Shown piece after piece: positions 45,601-49,669 of a stretch of DNA of 64,000 nucleotides. The stretch spans positions 11,851,080-11,915,079 of the forward strand of contig NW_020653945.1 of NCBI RefSeq assembly GCF_003589595.1, in the 5' to 3' direction. The stretch is from Hyposmocoma kahamanoa. Lineage: Eukaryota; Arthropoda; Insecta; Lepidoptera; Cosmopterigidae. The position numbers and the translations under genes were made by a program. Position 1 is the first letter of the stretch, and each line of letters starts with the position of its first letter. The notes beneath the pieces were generated by a model. The model was not told the DNA's origin. It worked only from the letters and a program-made list of their open reading frames with translations, and ran no database searches.

Positions 45601-47657
45601 TTTGTGTATTACATCTGACGTCCATTTGTTGGTAGGCCAATAGCCGCACCAAAAATATTACTTTTGGTGGTATTTCATATTATCGGAAAATCTTATCTTA
45701 TGTTAATAAATTTGCAATTTTCTGTTAATCGAAATAATTTGTTTCTTACAAGAAATGAAAGTAAAGCTTATGTCCCTGCAATATGGTTGCTTTTTTTTTG
45801 GAGAACTAAAGTAATAACTCCAATTTGTTGTCATTCAGCAATTAACCACTAGATGGAAGCACATTGATTGAAATTTCAATATAATATCAAAACGTCGTAA
45901 CTTGTAATAATAGTTATTGATGGTATTGAACTTTCAACAATATGCCAACAGGGTAAAGTTTAAATTATATTAACAATCCAGAATTTGTTTTTCTTTTTAA
46001 AATTGAAAGTACGACCAATCAATATCAAGATTTTGCAGTGTTGCAAATTAAGAATGTGTGAGTTTCGGCGACATCAGTTATGATAGTAATCGAGGCTTAA
46101 AGCACTTCCAGTGTTTGTTTTCTTTCGTGTTACATACCATAAATATTGACACACAAAACGATCCTCCCTTAATGCTGTCTAAGTGCAAGTAAGTTCATAA
46201 CAATTTCTTAGTACTGCAAATGCCTATAAGCAGCAGACCACAAGTTTATAGTTAGAAGCTACTTTGTACAAAAATGTAATAGTGAGACTAAGTATAAAAT
46301 AACTTAAGTGTCAAAATACCTTAAATGCCAACTTCAAAAAGAAGCTTCTCATTGTCATTAACACAATCTACATTTACCTAGTTACTTAGGTATTTTGAAG
46401 AACATGTGACCTTGTAACTGACAATATTTAACAACAATACGAAACTTACCTGGTTTCTGATTGCAGCAATGGGTGTCAGCCCAAGTTGATTTTGTCCTTG
46501 TTGTAGAAATTGGTTAGTTCCAGGTGCAAGCATACCAGCTTGGCTCAGGTACATAAGTTGTTCTGCTCCCTTACCAATGCCATTCATAGCTTGCATTGGA
46601 GTGCCAGGGTGTTGATGGATATCATACAGTCCTTGTTGGCCAAGCTGGGGTGCATTCTGTATGCCCTGAAGAGGTGGCAGCATCATAGCATTATTTTGAA
46701 TCGTAAGGTTGTTGCCAAGGGTGTGGTTCTGCAATGGTGCCAACTGTGTATGAACCATATTAGTTGTCAAATGTGGTGGATGACTCCCAATAACTGAAGG
46801 GTTGATGGCTAGTGTACCAACAGATGAAGCAATGGTCTGATTGATAAATTGTTGCTGATTTGACTGATTGTGTTTCAGTTGCATCGCATGTCCTTGAGGT
46901 TGAATATTATTCATGTTTATAGGAGTAGGATTTTTCCATTTATCTTGATTCTGAAATGAAATTTTCAATTAGATGGATCAGAAATCGGTCAACAAGTTCA
47001 CAAACTATATTCTAAATTATTCAATATAACAAGCTTCATTATCAGTGGCTTTTACAAATAATAACATGAAAATGTAAAAGAGTGCGATTCTGACATGTCA
47101 TTTTACAACCTGACTAGAAATTCTTATTTCATATGTAGAAACGTATATAAGATATTAATATTTTTTTATTTATTCGCTTATTATAAGATCCAAATCAGTA
47201 TCTAAGAACTCATTCAATCACAGTTTCAAATCTCACTGCCAGTTCACTTGATCTGATACAGTTCTCAAGTTACCACTGGTCTATTTACAAGCAGAAAAAA
47301 CTTGCATGTATAAATATAAAGATGCACTATACAAATTTAAAGACATTTTATATTGAAGGTTATCACTTTGAGGTTACATTGACCAATAGAACATTTGTTT
47401 ATTATTAAAAATGCACTGCACACAATAGCTGTATTACTAACCTCAGCAATAGCGTCGTCGCCGACAGCCCAGCGCTGTTTTGAGGCTAAAGAGGGCAACT
47501 CCGCCTCCTGCGGTTCCCGCTGGAACACGTAATGCACAGCAGCATCATCCTGGGTGCGGGCTTGAGAGGCGCGCGCGCTCTGCAGTGCTGCTTCGCCCGC
47601 CTCTTCTTCCGCCCCAGTTCCCGGCCACTTCATTGGGCTACCGTGAGGTTCGAGCAT
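15450..47657 (-). CDS. pum: pumilio, N-terminal part of gene (nine coding exons visible)
   Basis: Pumilio is the founding Puf protein. It binds UGUA-containing 3' UTRs and represses translation or promotes deadenylation in the cytoplasm. Exons on the minus strand (47657-47442, 46950-46450, 29059-28927, 28362-28213, 28125-27927, 27192-26997, 24596-24524, 24382-24282, 15623-15450) all have GT-AG borders and matching phases. They give 581 codons without a stop. Recognisable Pumilio N-terminal blocks are QARTQDDAAVHYVFQRE, KKLWDKGPG...QMWRDPTW, SILSPRDTGGLGVKMVEYVL and NGLHNGQEDDKAFNRTPGSRQ, followed by His/Pro/Gln-rich and Gly-rich low-complexity stretches. The C-terminal Puf repeats are not in the window and should lie to the left. 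Only the absence of exons in 1-15449 is uncertain. Confidence 0.93.
16276..16360 (+). mobile_element. Degenerate tRNA-related SINE head
   Basis: CCGTGGCTTAGTTGGCAAAG resembles a tRNA 5' half with A box, and CCGGATCGAATTA resembles a decayed B box, followed by a T-rich run. Too degenerate to be a tRNA gene. Confidence 0.4.
16560..17040. other. GC-rich block of unknown nature
   Basis: Distinctly GC-rich within AT-rich intron. Contains a short imperfect tandem (GGGATGTCTCGGCAACCTTGG, GATACTTCGGCAGCCTTCGG, GATGCTTCGGAACG) and overlapping ORFs on both strands that I do not recognise. Could be the 5' part of a retroelement or a multicopy repeat. No function is assigned. Confidence 0.4.
17116..17167. 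repeat. Perfect 21-bp hairpin
   Basis: Arms 17116-17136 and 17147-17167 (core GACTGCTGACCTTGCAC) pair without mismatch around a 10-base loop. Perfect pairing suggests a very recent origin or selection. It lies in the pum intron. Confidence 0.85.
17168..18790. other. Non-coding intronic DNA
   Basis: AT-rich, no exon or complete element recognised. 17740-17910 is GC-richer with two related segments (GTTGGCGCTCGCCTTCACTCGG and GTTGGTGTTGGCCTTCGTCCGG type), possibly a degenerate repeat. Confidence 0.4.
18791..18916. repeat. Direct repeat left of Transib
   Basis: AGTTAAACAAAGACAAT ... CATATACATATAA ... ATGTCTGATTTATATATGTC ... ACATGTCCTTTGGTTTCC. A second, slightly diverged copy lies at 21892-22001, right of the Transib element. 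The left copy has ~15 extra bases (ATATAAATCAATATA). Confidence 0.85.
18981..21885 (+). mobile_element. Transib DNA transposon, 2905 bp
   Basis: The left end starts CACTGTGATTC and the right end, read inward, CACGGTGATTC. A CATAAAT box follows at similar depth on each side. The element is bounded by a 5-bp direct duplication CGCAG (18976-18980 and 21886-21890). Five-bp GC-rich duplications and CAC..TG ends are the Transib signature, and these ends resemble the CACAGTG heptamer of V(D)J signals. It carries a RAG1-related transposase with one nonsense codon. It lies in the pum intron between exons at 24282 and 15623. Confidence 0.9.
19244..21520 (+). pseudogene. Transib transposase (RAG1-like), one in-frame TGA
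   Basis: A long frame runs 19604-21520. A short upstream exon (19244-19262, MEIQEH) fits it through a GT-AG intron (19263-19574) that keeps phase, giving about 655 codons. Residue numbers below follow this spliced model. GKWGFDGSTGHSEYKQ carries the first acidic residue (about 270). MVDGKV (about 380) matches the RAG1 YDEKLV aspartate and is followed by CFICNALP (RAG1 YICTLC). NDGNTARRF matches RAG1 NGNFARKL. LSEEAAEATNKYIKSFRK matches the RAG1 glutamate motif ASEGNESGNKLFRRFRK. The only visible lesion is TGA at 20501-20503 before KNPRPSSTRYCRPI, probably from Trp TGG. The product would cut and paste at CAC-type ends in the nucleus. The copy looks inactive but recent. Confidence 0.88.
21892..22001. 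repeat. Direct repeat right of Transib
   Basis: Second copy of 18791-18916, starting one base after the 3' CGCAG target duplication. Confidence 0.85.
22002..22635. other. AT-rich intronic DNA
   Basis: Nothing recognised; presumed pum intron. Confidence 0.4.
22636..23915 (-). mobile_element. Decayed mariner, ~1280 bp
   Basis: The ends CGAGGGGTGAT (left) and ATCACCCCTCG (right) are inverted, with AATAATAATGA/TCATTATC-like inner sequence. TA follows the right end; the left TA is lost. The minus strand holds scattered pieces of a SETMAR-type mariner transposase: EARAVIKYLCSK, KDIYADLVETLGDSAPPYSKV, IDEHREGRLPGPS, DFDGIIMVEYLEKGATIT, EAGFELIEYSPYSSDLA and EQFLDGQEKFFF. Several frameshifts and stops separate them. 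Family and spacing are clear; it is dead and older than the mariner at 9181. Confidence 0.9.
24282..24382 (-). CDS. pum: pum exon 8 of those visible
   Basis: Acceptor CTTTCCAG, donor CAA/GTAAGT. Enters in phase 1 and leaves in phase 0. Encodes GMTLNDSMNQHIELLLQMEQ then HPQFDNNSFANTQQ. Confidence 0.85.
24524..24596 (-). CDS. pum: pum exon 7 of those visible
   Basis: 73 bp, acceptor TTTCAG, donor CCAG/GTAACT. Encodes HHPGMLGVAPLQGLPHPQHP then QIHP. His/Pro-rich linker; its phase matches exon 8. Confidence 0.85.
24691..24875. mobile_element. MITE E, copy 1 (foldback)
   Basis: TCTAAGGATCGTATTCCAGA at the left is mirrored by TCTAGAATACGACCCTTAGA at the right, with ACTCTACTCAAT and CAAGTCAGGA/TCCTGACTTG continuing inside. 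A second copy is at 38061-38224. ACTCAAGTC words repeat in the middle. No ORF. Confidence 0.85.
24876..25122. mobile_element. 247-bp MITE with perfect ~31-bp inverted ends
   Basis: CTCAACTCACATTGGCGCAG (continuing AGTCGAAGCGT) is exactly mirrored at 25092-25122. A further GACGCGTCATGTTTT-like stretch extends the inverted repeat imperfectly. It directly abuts MITE E. No coding capacity. Confidence 0.9.
25371..25430. repeat. (GAGAC)n minisatellite, ~12 units
   Basis: Uninterrupted 5-bp tandem array, apparently expanded from the GAGGTGAG sequence at the end of the enclosing repeat. Confidence 0.95.
25680..25982 (-). mobile_element. LINE 3' end, BMC1-like, copy 3
   Basis: Same family and orientation as 8597-8890, including CACTGCCACTGCGCC and the AGGAGCTCTACTG end, with small deletions. 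Confidence 0.7.
26226..26996. other. AT-rich intronic DNA
   Basis: Between pum exons; A-rich stretches, no recognised element. Confidence 0.5.
26997..27192 (-). CDS. pum: pum exon 6 of those visible
   Basis: Acceptor TTGCAG, donor CAG/GTATTA. Completes an Asn codon to give NRTPGSRQPSPAEEESGG, the most conserved Pumilio N-terminal block here, then a Gly/Met run and a Pro/His-rich tail ending HLPHLSHPQ. Confidence 0.93.
27193..27926. other. pum intron
   Basis: No other feature. A GC-richer stretch around 27490-27640 overlaps unrecognised ORFs on both strands. Confidence 0.5.
27927..28125 (-). CDS. pum: pum exon 5 of those visible
   Basis: 199 bp, acceptor AAACAG, donor CAA/GTGAGT. Encodes a Gly/Ser/Ala start, then VLEERPEDKSASPFDKDLHE and NGLHNGQEDDKAF, matching vertebrate PUM order upstream of the RTPG motif. 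Confidence 0.9.
28213..28362 (-). CDS. pum: pum exon 4 of those visible
   Basis: 150 bp, acceptor TTTTAG, donor ACAG/GTAAGG, phase 1 in and out. Encodes AVEHNVGVPMMSTRRGVAF then SILSPRDTGGLGVKMVEYVL, the second strong Pumilio signature. Confidence 0.95.
28436..28672 (-). mobile_element. tRNA-derived SINE, second family
   Basis: On the minus strand it starts GGCCTCCATGGTTGAGTGGC (A-box-like TGGTTGAGTGG), has GGTCTCAGGTTCTATCAC (B box), then TCGAAGTCTGGGTGTTTGTG, ATTACACAAGTGCTTTAG and a terminal TATTTATTGAATA. The head is tRNA-like; the body differs from the 6640/45160 family. It lies between pum exons 3 and 4. Confidence 0.8.
28927..29059 (-). CDS. pum: pum exon 3 of those visible (common to both promoters)
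   Basis: Acceptor CTTTAG, donor CAAG/GTTTGT. Enters in phase 0 and leaves in phase 1. Encodes IAPAAKKLWDKGPGAGGDSK, then LQLNPEQMWRDPTWSAQ, matching PUM KFWE...DQWRDSAW. Phase 0 entry allows joining to exon 2 (46450) or to the alternative first exon (30025). Confidence 0.92.
29060..30024. other. pum intron
   Basis: AT-rich, no element identified. The 29700-29900 stretch is GC-richer but carries no credible exon. Confidence 0.5.
30025..30084 (-). CDS. pum: Candidate alternative first exon of pum
   Basis: ATG at 30084 opens exactly 20 codons (MKPLSDFFFETDVKDMG then PDM) before a consensus donor ATG/GTGAGT. It leaves phase 0, matching the phase 0 entry of the exon at 29059 about 965 bp downstream, and reads as MKPLSDFFFETDVKDMGPDM followed by IAPAAKKLW. 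This isoform would replace the 239 residues of exons 1-2. Short alternative N-termini are known for Pumilio family genes. No transcript evidence is available here. Confidence 0.65.
30085..30430 (-). promoter_or_regulatory. Putative internal pum promoter and 5' leader
   Basis: Lies upstream of the alternative first exon on the minus strand. CpG dinucleotides are more frequent (GAGCGCGTCGC, CGCCGACCACAGCGCC) than in the flanking AT-rich intron. No TATA box at a set position. Inference from position and composition only. Confidence 0.4.
30431..31311. other. AT-rich intronic DNA
   Basis: No complete element. 30770-30840 contains GACTC/AGTCTT words like those in the foldback at 36982-38239, perhaps a fragment of the same family. 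Confidence 0.4.
31312..32140. mobile_element. ~830-bp foldback element with ~330-bp inverted arms
   Basis: 31312-31646 and 31809-32140 are imperfect inverted repeats over nearly their whole length. Shared blocks in order are CCAAGAAAACATA, GTTTATAATAAATTG, GTATTCGACGT, GAGAAATTACCCAC, TTTTTATTTA, TTTTTAGCATTC and GAAAACGACCC. A ~160-bp unpaired core separates them. No ORF. The arm structure is that of a foldback or long-TIR MITE. Confidence 0.8.
32141..32841. other. AT-rich intronic DNA
   Basis: Nothing recognised. Confidence 0.4.
32842..32997. repeat. (GAT/GGT)n trinucleotide tract
   Basis: Imperfect GATGGTGGT/GATGAT array over ~150 bp, probably a decayed microsatellite. It is intronic, and I found no reason to think it coding. 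Confidence 0.9.
33269..33864. mobile_element. ~600-bp element with inverted ends
   Basis: ATAATCAATGG...GAAGGTGTT...ACAAGGAGCGACATAG at the left is mirrored by CTATGTCGCTCCTTGT...AACACCTTTTT...CATTGGTTACAAT at the right. The left arm has ~30 extra bases (ATATAGATACATTTATAG). Interior without ORF. Unknown family. Confidence 0.6.
34194..35839 (-). mobile_element. Tc1-type transposon, 1646 bp
   Basis: Long inverted repeats, 34194-34318 and 35715-35839, start CACTGGACAGCAA and differ at two visible positions over 125 bp. They are flanked by TA at 34192-34193 and 35840-35841. The transposase is on the minus strand. The near-identical ends imply a recent insertion in the large pum intron. Confidence 0.95.
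34476..35507 (-). pseudogene. Tc1 transposase, DD34E, one amber codon
   Basis: ATG at 35507 (MDTTPQEAAQAVALLQAG). N-terminal paired-like helix-turn-helix domains (REVARRLRISRSSVQRVYKR, GTGRPRATS) are followed by LFTDETRVSLHG with the first catalytic Asp, then VWGGIS. HDNARPH with the second Asp is separated by exactly 34 residues from the Glu in DLNPIEHLWDEL. The frame is open for 343 codons except a TAG at 34794-34796 just before the second Asp. Reading continues in the same frame after it. An upstream in-frame extension to 35618 is open but falls outside the normal start. Length matches Tc1 transposases (about 340). Confidence 0.93.
35842..36981. other. AT-rich intronic DNA
   Basis: Between the Tc1 and the foldback; no element or exon recognised. 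Confidence 0.4.
36982..38239. mobile_element. ~1.25-kb foldback element interrupted by MITE E
   Basis: The left end GATGAAAGAAACTCAGACTT, then TTAAGGCGTTTT and CTCGACT, is mirrored on the right by AGTCGAG, AAAAAGCCTTAAAAGACTGAG and, beyond the MITE at 38061-38224, TCTCTTTCATC. Both arms are rich in AGACTT/GACTCGA words. No ORF. The right arm is split close to its tip by the MITE. Confidence 0.65.
38061..38224. mobile_element. MITE E, copy 2
   Basis: TGTCGTATTCCAGAACTCTA to TAGAGTTCTAGAATACGACC, homologous to 24691-24875, with ACTCAAGTC and GTCGTATTTCCAGT shared internally. Confidence 0.85.
38240..39752. other. AT-rich intronic DNA
   Basis: No exon. 39005-39090 has weak tRNA-like words (GATAGCCTAGTTGGGAGAAT) that could be a decayed SINE head, but the B box is not convincing. 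Confidence 0.35.
39764..39844 (+). mobile_element. 81-bp retroposed fragment with target duplication
   Basis: Ends in an A10 tail and is bounded by a perfect 11-bp direct repeat TGGGGTGACAC (39753-39763 and 39845-39855). Body includes CCTGAGTCTCCCTGGGCTCA then TGGGTATCTATAAAGATTTC. This is the footprint of target-primed reverse transcription, so a severely 5'-truncated LINE 3' end or a SINE. Confidence 0.85.
40232..40277. repeat. 21-bp hairpin with 4-base loop
   Basis: Arms 40232-40252 and 40257-40277 (core TCAAGAAAACACA / TGTGTTTTCTTGA) have one mismatch. Confidence 0.75.
40278..41165. other. AT-rich intronic DNA
   Basis: The ORF at 40507-40824 (105 codons) resembles no protein I know and is probably chance. 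Confidence 0.4.
41166..43430 (+). mobile_element. 5'-truncated RTE-type LINE
   Basis: Begins inside the end of an apurinic endonuclease domain and runs to an AATAATAAATAAGTAA-like tail near 43430. It carries a broken reverse transcriptase ORF and the terminal C-domain. Intronic in pum, opposite orientation to the gene. Confidence 0.85.
41173..43375 (+). pseudogene. RTE-type endonuclease/reverse transcriptase, broken
   Basis: Starts with the end of the APE domain (NTFFKKRHNKKWARISPNGQ, NFNSDHRLVRAEI). After a Lys-rich linker a frameshift near 41905 leads to NNKAPGEDIITNELLKG. A stop at 42104 precedes LHKKGDKTQINNYRPISLM. The RT core follows: AFIDYYKAFDS (motif A Asp), RKGVRRGDPLSPKIF (motif B) and, in another frame at ~42665-42700, LRFADDLILLA (motif C). 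The C-terminal module DKWTRDFVEWYPREGKRKKG, GRPYFRRED and NGNLWKRAMS ends at 43375, typical of RTE and related elements. Inactive. Confidence 0.88.
43461..45010 (+). mobile_element. Penelope-like element with 246-bp inverted terminal repeats
   Basis: 43461-43706 and 44765-45010 are inverted copies of one 246-bp sequence with only a handful of differences. They flank a plus-strand ORF. Inverted or direct long repeats (pseudo-LTRs) are characteristic of Penelope-like retroelements. Each repeat contains a stem GGGACC...GGGCCC followed by GAAACGTC, as in the hammerhead motifs reported from Penelope pLTRs, but the CTGATGA core reads GTGACCA here. Confidence 0.85.
43725..44666 (+). pseudogene. Penelope-like polyprotein, C-terminal half (RT end plus GIY-YIG)
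   Basis: 313 codons without a stop. Starts MEDFKERVLP, then RPKIFKRYVNDTFTI, where the usual YVDD of the RT active site reads YVND. Then TIQFTMEQENCGTLAFLDVL-type RT thumb sequence (residues ~48-68) and KKTHTDRYLNGNSHHHPSQ. From ~residue 205 comes the GIY-YIG nuclease: AGVYKLDCECGLSYIGQTKR, then RVKEHIDDV and AVCEHV, ending FSVPPVWDPVFPL. The N-terminal two thirds of the RT is missing, so it cannot be autonomous. It is intact as a reading frame, hence fairly young. Confidence 0.88.
45160..45375 (+). mobile_element. tRNA-derived SINE, copy 2
   Basis: CTACCTCCGTGGCTGAACAG head, B box GGTTCGATTCC, then the same TTTCTCTCGTGAGTTTGGG body as 6640-6861, plus-strand orientation, AT-rich tail. Confidence 0.88.
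45397..45645 (+). mobile_element. Family B element, partial
   Basis: Shares CAATGACGTTACAATTTAAAT, TTTTTCATGGTTTGTGTATT and the end GACGTCCATTTGTTGGTA with 56292-56480. Its left end has diverged. Confidence 0.5.
46450..46950 (-). CDS. pum: pum exon 2 (Gln/Asn-rich)
   Basis: 501 bp, acceptor TTTCAG, donor CCAG/GTAAGT, phase 0 at both ends. Encodes 167 residues: NQDKWKNPTPINMNNIQPQG ... LTPIAAIRNQ, rich in Gln, Asn, His and Pro. Low-complexity N-terminal repression region; skipped by transcripts using the candidate promoter near 30.1 kb. Confidence 0.88.
47442..47657 (-). CDS. pum: pum exon 1 (first coding exon)
   Basis: 72 codons from ATG at 47657 (MLEPHGSPMKWPGTGAEEEA) to donor GAG/GTTAGT. 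Contains QARTQDDAAVHYVFQRE and QRWAVGDDAIAE, which match PUM RSQDDAMVDYFFQR and HRWPTGD. A second in-frame Met (MKWPGTG) eight codons later could also start translation. Confidence 0.9.
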
Positions 47658-47873
47658 TCAGTTTCACTTTCCAGTCCTTCGAAACCTTAACACAATTTTC
47701 CTGTTTATGTCTGGAACACAACGACCGATCTATTGACGCTCTATGTACAGCAGAACTGTTTTACATGTTAGAAGGGGTACACACGAAGAGAATATCTCAG
47801 CATCAAAAACGTTTAGCGACTATATTAGTCCTTTTGTCTTTGTAATGACAGTTCGCAGTTTTATCGAAGCGCG
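47658..47873. promoter_or_regulatory. Putative bidirectional promoter, pum / small ORF
   Basis: 216 bp between two divergent start codons. No TATA box stands out. Inferred from the head-to-head arrangement. Confidence 0.4.
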
Positions 47874-48089
47874 ATGACAGCCGCTATGAGAAACCAAAAT
47901 ATTGCAAGCGATGCAACGGTCTCATTGACGGATCGAACACAAAGGAGAGAACAAATTAATGAATCGAAAACTACGAAGTTTGTAAGAGTATCAGAACTTG
48001 AGAACTTGACACGATTATCTGATGCACTAACTTCAGGGTTTAGACATTTGTCGGCTTCGAAAACTGAATTGAATAAACACTCAAAATAA
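47874..48089 (+). CDS. Small ORF of unknown function (71 residues)
   Basis: ATG at 47874 (MTAAMRNQNIASDATVSLTD) to TAA at 48087. Polar and charged, no membrane segment or signal peptide. The C-terminal half (VSELENLTRLSDALTSGFRH) looks helical, with heptad-like Leu spacing. I do not recognise the family. It starts 216 bp from pum in divergent orientation. An AATAAA at 48072-48077 lies inside the last codons, so the transcript end is unclear and a downstream exon is possible. Coding status rests on amino-acid texture and position only. Confidence 0.5.
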   Translation: MTAAMRNQNIASDATVSLTDRTQRREQINESKTTKFVRVSELENLTRLSDALTSGFRHLSASKTELNKHSK

Positions 48090-48917
48090 TACACTATTCA
48101 CACAATTTCTAAACAAAACGACCACAAATATAATTACTATATGTACATAGAACTATTTACAATGTACAATTTTTACAAAAAACCCGGTTTATGCCATTGG
48201 CTCCTATCGATACTTTCTGATTTAGAAAAGACGACAAACATCCTTCACTGCCTGTCCGCCATAATCGGTTAGGCAGATGCGATGCGCGCGCAACGCGCAA
48301 AGCTATACAAAAATAAACATAAATACATAGACACCACAAACGTTTCAAAGCATGCAATTATCTAAATGTAGAAAAGAAAATTAAAGACTTTGTAATTTTT
48401 CTCAACAAAACCAGTTTTATTCCATAGATCTAATTAATTTTGTTACTTTACAGATTTTTAGAATTTCAAATTATGTCTTTATGCCTCATAATGTGATTTA
48501 TTAAATTTTCTGCAATTTAAGGAAAATAGGATGTGTGAAATGAAACGAAGCTGTCAACAAATGCCATAGAACGTAACTTGTTGCGATGATTATCTAAACC
48601 ACCGACACACGAATGTAGTTATGATACAATCTTAAGAGGATTAGTATAGGGATAAAATCAATGACGCAAAGTGCCACTGCCAATAACTTAGATCGCGGTT
48701 TCGCCAAGAAAAATATATACAAACAGGCAACGGCATGCTATTGTAAACTGGCTGGAATTTCATTCTTCAGAATGGGATATTATTTTGACTTGAGTCGAAC
48801 TATTTTTGATACTGAACCACATTTCTTGTTCTATGTATAAAGAACCCTTAAATAGTAGAATGCACACCAATTATTATAAATAAATGAAACTTATTGCAGC
48901 AAATATGTCAATATTAC
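48090..48917. other. Intergenic DNA between small ORF and mago 3' end
   Basis: AT-rich; nothing recognised. Confidence 0.5.
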
Positions 48918-48923
48918 TTTATT
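48918..48923 (-). promoter_or_regulatory. mago poly(A) signal
   Basis: AATAAA on the minus strand, about 28 bp after the mago stop codon. Confidence 0.7.
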
Positions 48924-48950
48924 ATTCTTATTACATACAGTAGAACTAAC

Positions 48951-49669
48951 TTATATAGGCTTAATTTTAAAGTGAAGACCGATTAAGGAAAACACTAGAC
49001 ACTTGAGGTCCTGGACAAGGTAATAGAAGCAGCGGAGACCCTCAGGGTCACGGGACTGGTTCACATCTACCAATGAACCTGTCTTTGAAGTAGTAAATGA
49101 GATATGTTCCTCTCCAATTACTATTTCCAACTCCTGGAACAAAGAAAAATCATTGAACTTTAACTAAATTTAACTGAGATTTTGTGAGTTGTTGAAAGCA
49201 TTGCTTTGTTGTATAAATATTAATAAAGAATGTTAACATTTGTAGCCTAAAATATATAATTTTGGACAATATTGGATAACCATAATCAGGAATTATACTA
49301 CTTTAAGCTAAAAAATCAAAATGTATAAATATTTTTTCTGACAATTTGTTTCTACTAATTGCAGGAGTAGGCAGGAATAGACCAAAAATATGTCAAGAAA
49401 GATGCACTAACCTGTCTACCGACGCGATCCGGCTGCGGCCATAGTCTGTCATCTTCGTGCATTATTTCAGAGTCTACGATAATCCTCTTTAGCTCTTCCA
49501 TCACGCACGGGTGCACATAAGCCTCTTTGCGGATCATTGTATCATTCTTGTAATTAGAATTGTTAGCATACCGCAACTTTCCGTCAGGTCGGAATTCAAA
49601 TTCTAAAAATTCGTGGCCAAATTTGCCTTTGTGACCAACGTAATAACGTATATAGAAATCAGTAGACAT
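48951..49669 (-). CDS. mago: mago nashi, complete (two exons)
   Basis: Mago is the exon-junction-complex core subunit that pairs with Y14 (Tsunagi/RBM8A), clamps eIF4AIII on spliced mRNA, and in Drosophila is needed for oskar mRNA localisation. Exon 1 is 49669-49412 (86 codons, donor CAG/GTTAGT). Exon 2 is 49133-48951 (acceptor TTCCAG; TAA at 48953-48951). The 146-residue product equals the usual length and shows [63 protein letters not shown] and, at the C-terminus, [11 protein letters not shown], nearly identical to animal MAGOH. The gene is single-intron, compact and intact. Confidence 0.99.

Noticed and set aside
46510..46797. 95-codon plus-strand ORF
   Set aside because: Antisense shadow of pum exon 2.
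47480..47845. 121-codon plus-strand ORF
   Set aside because: Antisense shadow of pum exon 1 and its leader.
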